From positions 62,001 to 126,000 of the forward strand of contig DASQGZ010000043.1 of assembly GCA_035632315.1 (NCBI GenBank): a stretch of 64,000 bases of DNA. The letters are read 5' to 3'. The notes below the pieces were generated by a model. It searched no databases and was not told the origin of the DNA. It worked only from the letters and a program-made list of their open reading frames with translations. Shown piece after piece: positions 63,212 through 64,000 of this stretch. The first letter of the stretch is position 1; each line of letters starts with the position of its first letter. Source of the DNA: JAFDZW01 sp035632315. Its GTDB lineage: Bacteria > Bacteroidota > Ignavibacteria > Palsa-1295. The translations under genes and the position numbers were made by a program.

Positions 63212-63586
63212 TTACGATCTCTTCTTTGTTTTCTCTGACACTTCTTTCACCCTGAACTTCACGATCTTCGTCACCAATGCATTCGGGATCGGCTCGTCGA
63301 TAGGGAATCGCACAGTGCCTCTCGATACTTCATAACCCGCGAGCTCTTTCTTAAATGCAATAATTGGTGATGCTGTGGGATAAAAACCGATGTGTTTTTC
63401 ATACGCCGCATAATACACGAGCACGCCGCCTTGCCTGATCGCCGGCATATTATAACTAATAACCTCTTCGGCTTTCGGCGCAGCTTTCCGGATCGTCGTT
63501 CGAAGCTCCGTTAACAGCTTCTTCTGCTTCGGAGCGAGCGTAGAGAAATATTCGTCGACAGTCTTGAATTTAGTTGATGCGTTCAT
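63212..63586 (-). CDS. DUF1801 (YdhG-like) family protein
   Basis: 124 residues. Segments EVISYNMPAIRQGGVLVYYAAYEKHIGFYP and RGTVRFPIDEPIPNALVTKIVKFR are typical of the DUF1801/YdhG fold, which includes iron-chaperone Fra-like and other small cytoplasmic proteins. It directly abuts the gyrB stop. Function is not known. Confidence 0.9.
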   Translation of the reverse strand: MNASTKFKTVDEYFSTLAPKQKKLLTELRTTIRKAAPKAEEVISYNMPAIRQGGVLVYYAAYEKHIGFYPTASPIIAFKKELAGYEVSRGTVRFPIDEPIPNALVTKIVKFRVKEVSEKTKKRS

Positions 63587-64000
63587 CTACACATCCAAAT
63601 TCCTCACATACGTTGCGTTCTTTTCGATGAATTGGCGGCGGGGTTCGACTTCGTCGCCCATGAGTGTTTCGAAAATATCGGCGGCTTGCGCGGCGCTATC
63701 GATCGAGACGCGAAGCAGTGTGCGCGTTTCCGGGTTCATTGTTGTGCTCCAGAGCTGTTCGGGATTCATTTCGCCGAGACCTTTGAAGCGCGAGATCGCA
63801 ATGCCTTTCATCTCGGGGCTTTGCACGGTCGCGAGTCCGTCGGATGCGAGGGGTTCTTCGACAGCAACAACTTCTTCTTCCGGCTCGTCTTTCGATTTTT
63901 TCTGAGCTTTGATTCGCTTGATGACTTCATCGCGCTCTTCGTCGTTGTAAGCGTAAAATTCTTGCTTGCCTTTCTTTACTTTGTAAAGCGGCGGCTGAGC
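63587..64000 (-). CDS. gyrB: DNA gyrase subunit B, C-terminal end (5' part outside window)
   Basis: The frame runs from the window edge, 137 residues. It begins AQPPLYKVKKGKQEFYAY and continues through a charged linker (KKSKDEPEEEVVAVEEP) to RFKGLGEMNPEQLWSTTMNPETRTLLRV, the GyrB/ParE TOPRIM-C-terminal hallmark, and closes with ETLMGDEVEPRRQFIEKNA. Gyrase B supplies the ATPase of the supercoiling enzyme; ParE is the alternative but the short tail fits GyrB. Confidence 0.93.
   Translation of the reverse strand, partial: AQPPLYKVKKGKQEFYAYNDEERDEVIKRIKAQKKSKDEPEEEVVAVEEPLASDGLATVQSPEMKGIAISRFKGLGEMNPEQLWSTTMNPETRTLLRVSIDSAAQAADIFETLMGDEVEPRRQFIEKNATYVRNLDV

Overview
The window looks like a chromosome segment from an uncultured member of the Bacteroidota/Chlorobiota (FCB) group, most like an Ignavibacteria or Kapabacteria-type bacterium. 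That placement is inferred from gene content, without a marker-gene tree. At least five proteins end in a type IX secretion (T9SS, Por) type A sorting domain. Other FCB hallmarks are a GWxTD-family protein, choice-of-anchor V and D domains, a GldM-like membrane protein, and many genes without an obvious Shine-Dalgarno site. GTG and TTG starts are common. I see no phage, integrase, transposase or CRISPR array.

Layout. 3-3199: two T9SS cargo genes, the first cut by the window edge. 3305-9024: MarC-type membrane protein, rplS, recN, folC and rho on the + strand. 9049-11570: yebC and recJ on the - strand, with ATGA overlap. 11736-13949: a tightly packed three-gene operon (KduD-like SDR, KduI/IolB-like isomerase, RraA-like protein). 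13950-14899: about 950 bases without a credible gene, holding a long palindromic repeat and a pseudoknot-plus-terminator candidate just before a cytochrome-like lipoprotein and a GWxTD-family gene. 16869-19631: a large choice-of-anchor V/D surface protein. 19763-24088: a Tat-signal TldD, its TldE/PmbA partner and an aminotransferase. 24132-26231: methyltransferase and AraC regulator on the - strand. 26342-31214: M1 aminopeptidase with a barrel-like C-terminal half, Gfo/Idh/MocA oxidoreductase, riboflavin synthase.

31315-36126 is an envelope operon: a GldM-like single-span protein plus two outer-membrane barrel-like proteins. It is followed on the - strand by mlaF-mlaE. tRNA-Arg and tRNA-His precede gltX. 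Then come a small alarmone hydrolase-like HD protein, ychF, a lone E1-alpha dehydrogenase subunit and a PfkB kinase. 43480-45394 is a compact arsenic operon (arsR-arsI-arsC-aqpS) with a near-perfect palindromic operator directly before arsR. Next are a split AtuA pair, a lipoprotein, lysC, an orphan oligopeptide-binding lipoprotein, tRNA-Phe, a MarR regulator, YceI, and an ECF sigma factor paired with an unusual membrane-anchored T9SS-sorted protein. The window closes with a GH20-like T9SS enzyme, a Tat metallophosphoesterase-cupredoxin fusion, a second ECF sigma/anti-sigma pair, two small genes and the 3' end of gyrB.

How it fits together. Much of the window serves the cell surface: cargo with sorting domains, a candidate GldM-like module, Mla lipid transport, Tat-exported enzymes, and two sigma/anti-sigma switches that could sense envelope state. 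The best leads beyond routine annotation are the sigma factor coupled to a T9SS-sorted transmembrane protein (53953-56348), the GldM-like/barrel operon (31315-36126), the leader RNA candidate at 14789-14874, the shared TGTGT-N4-ACACA sites before 16869 and 51728, and several families of dispersed palindromes.
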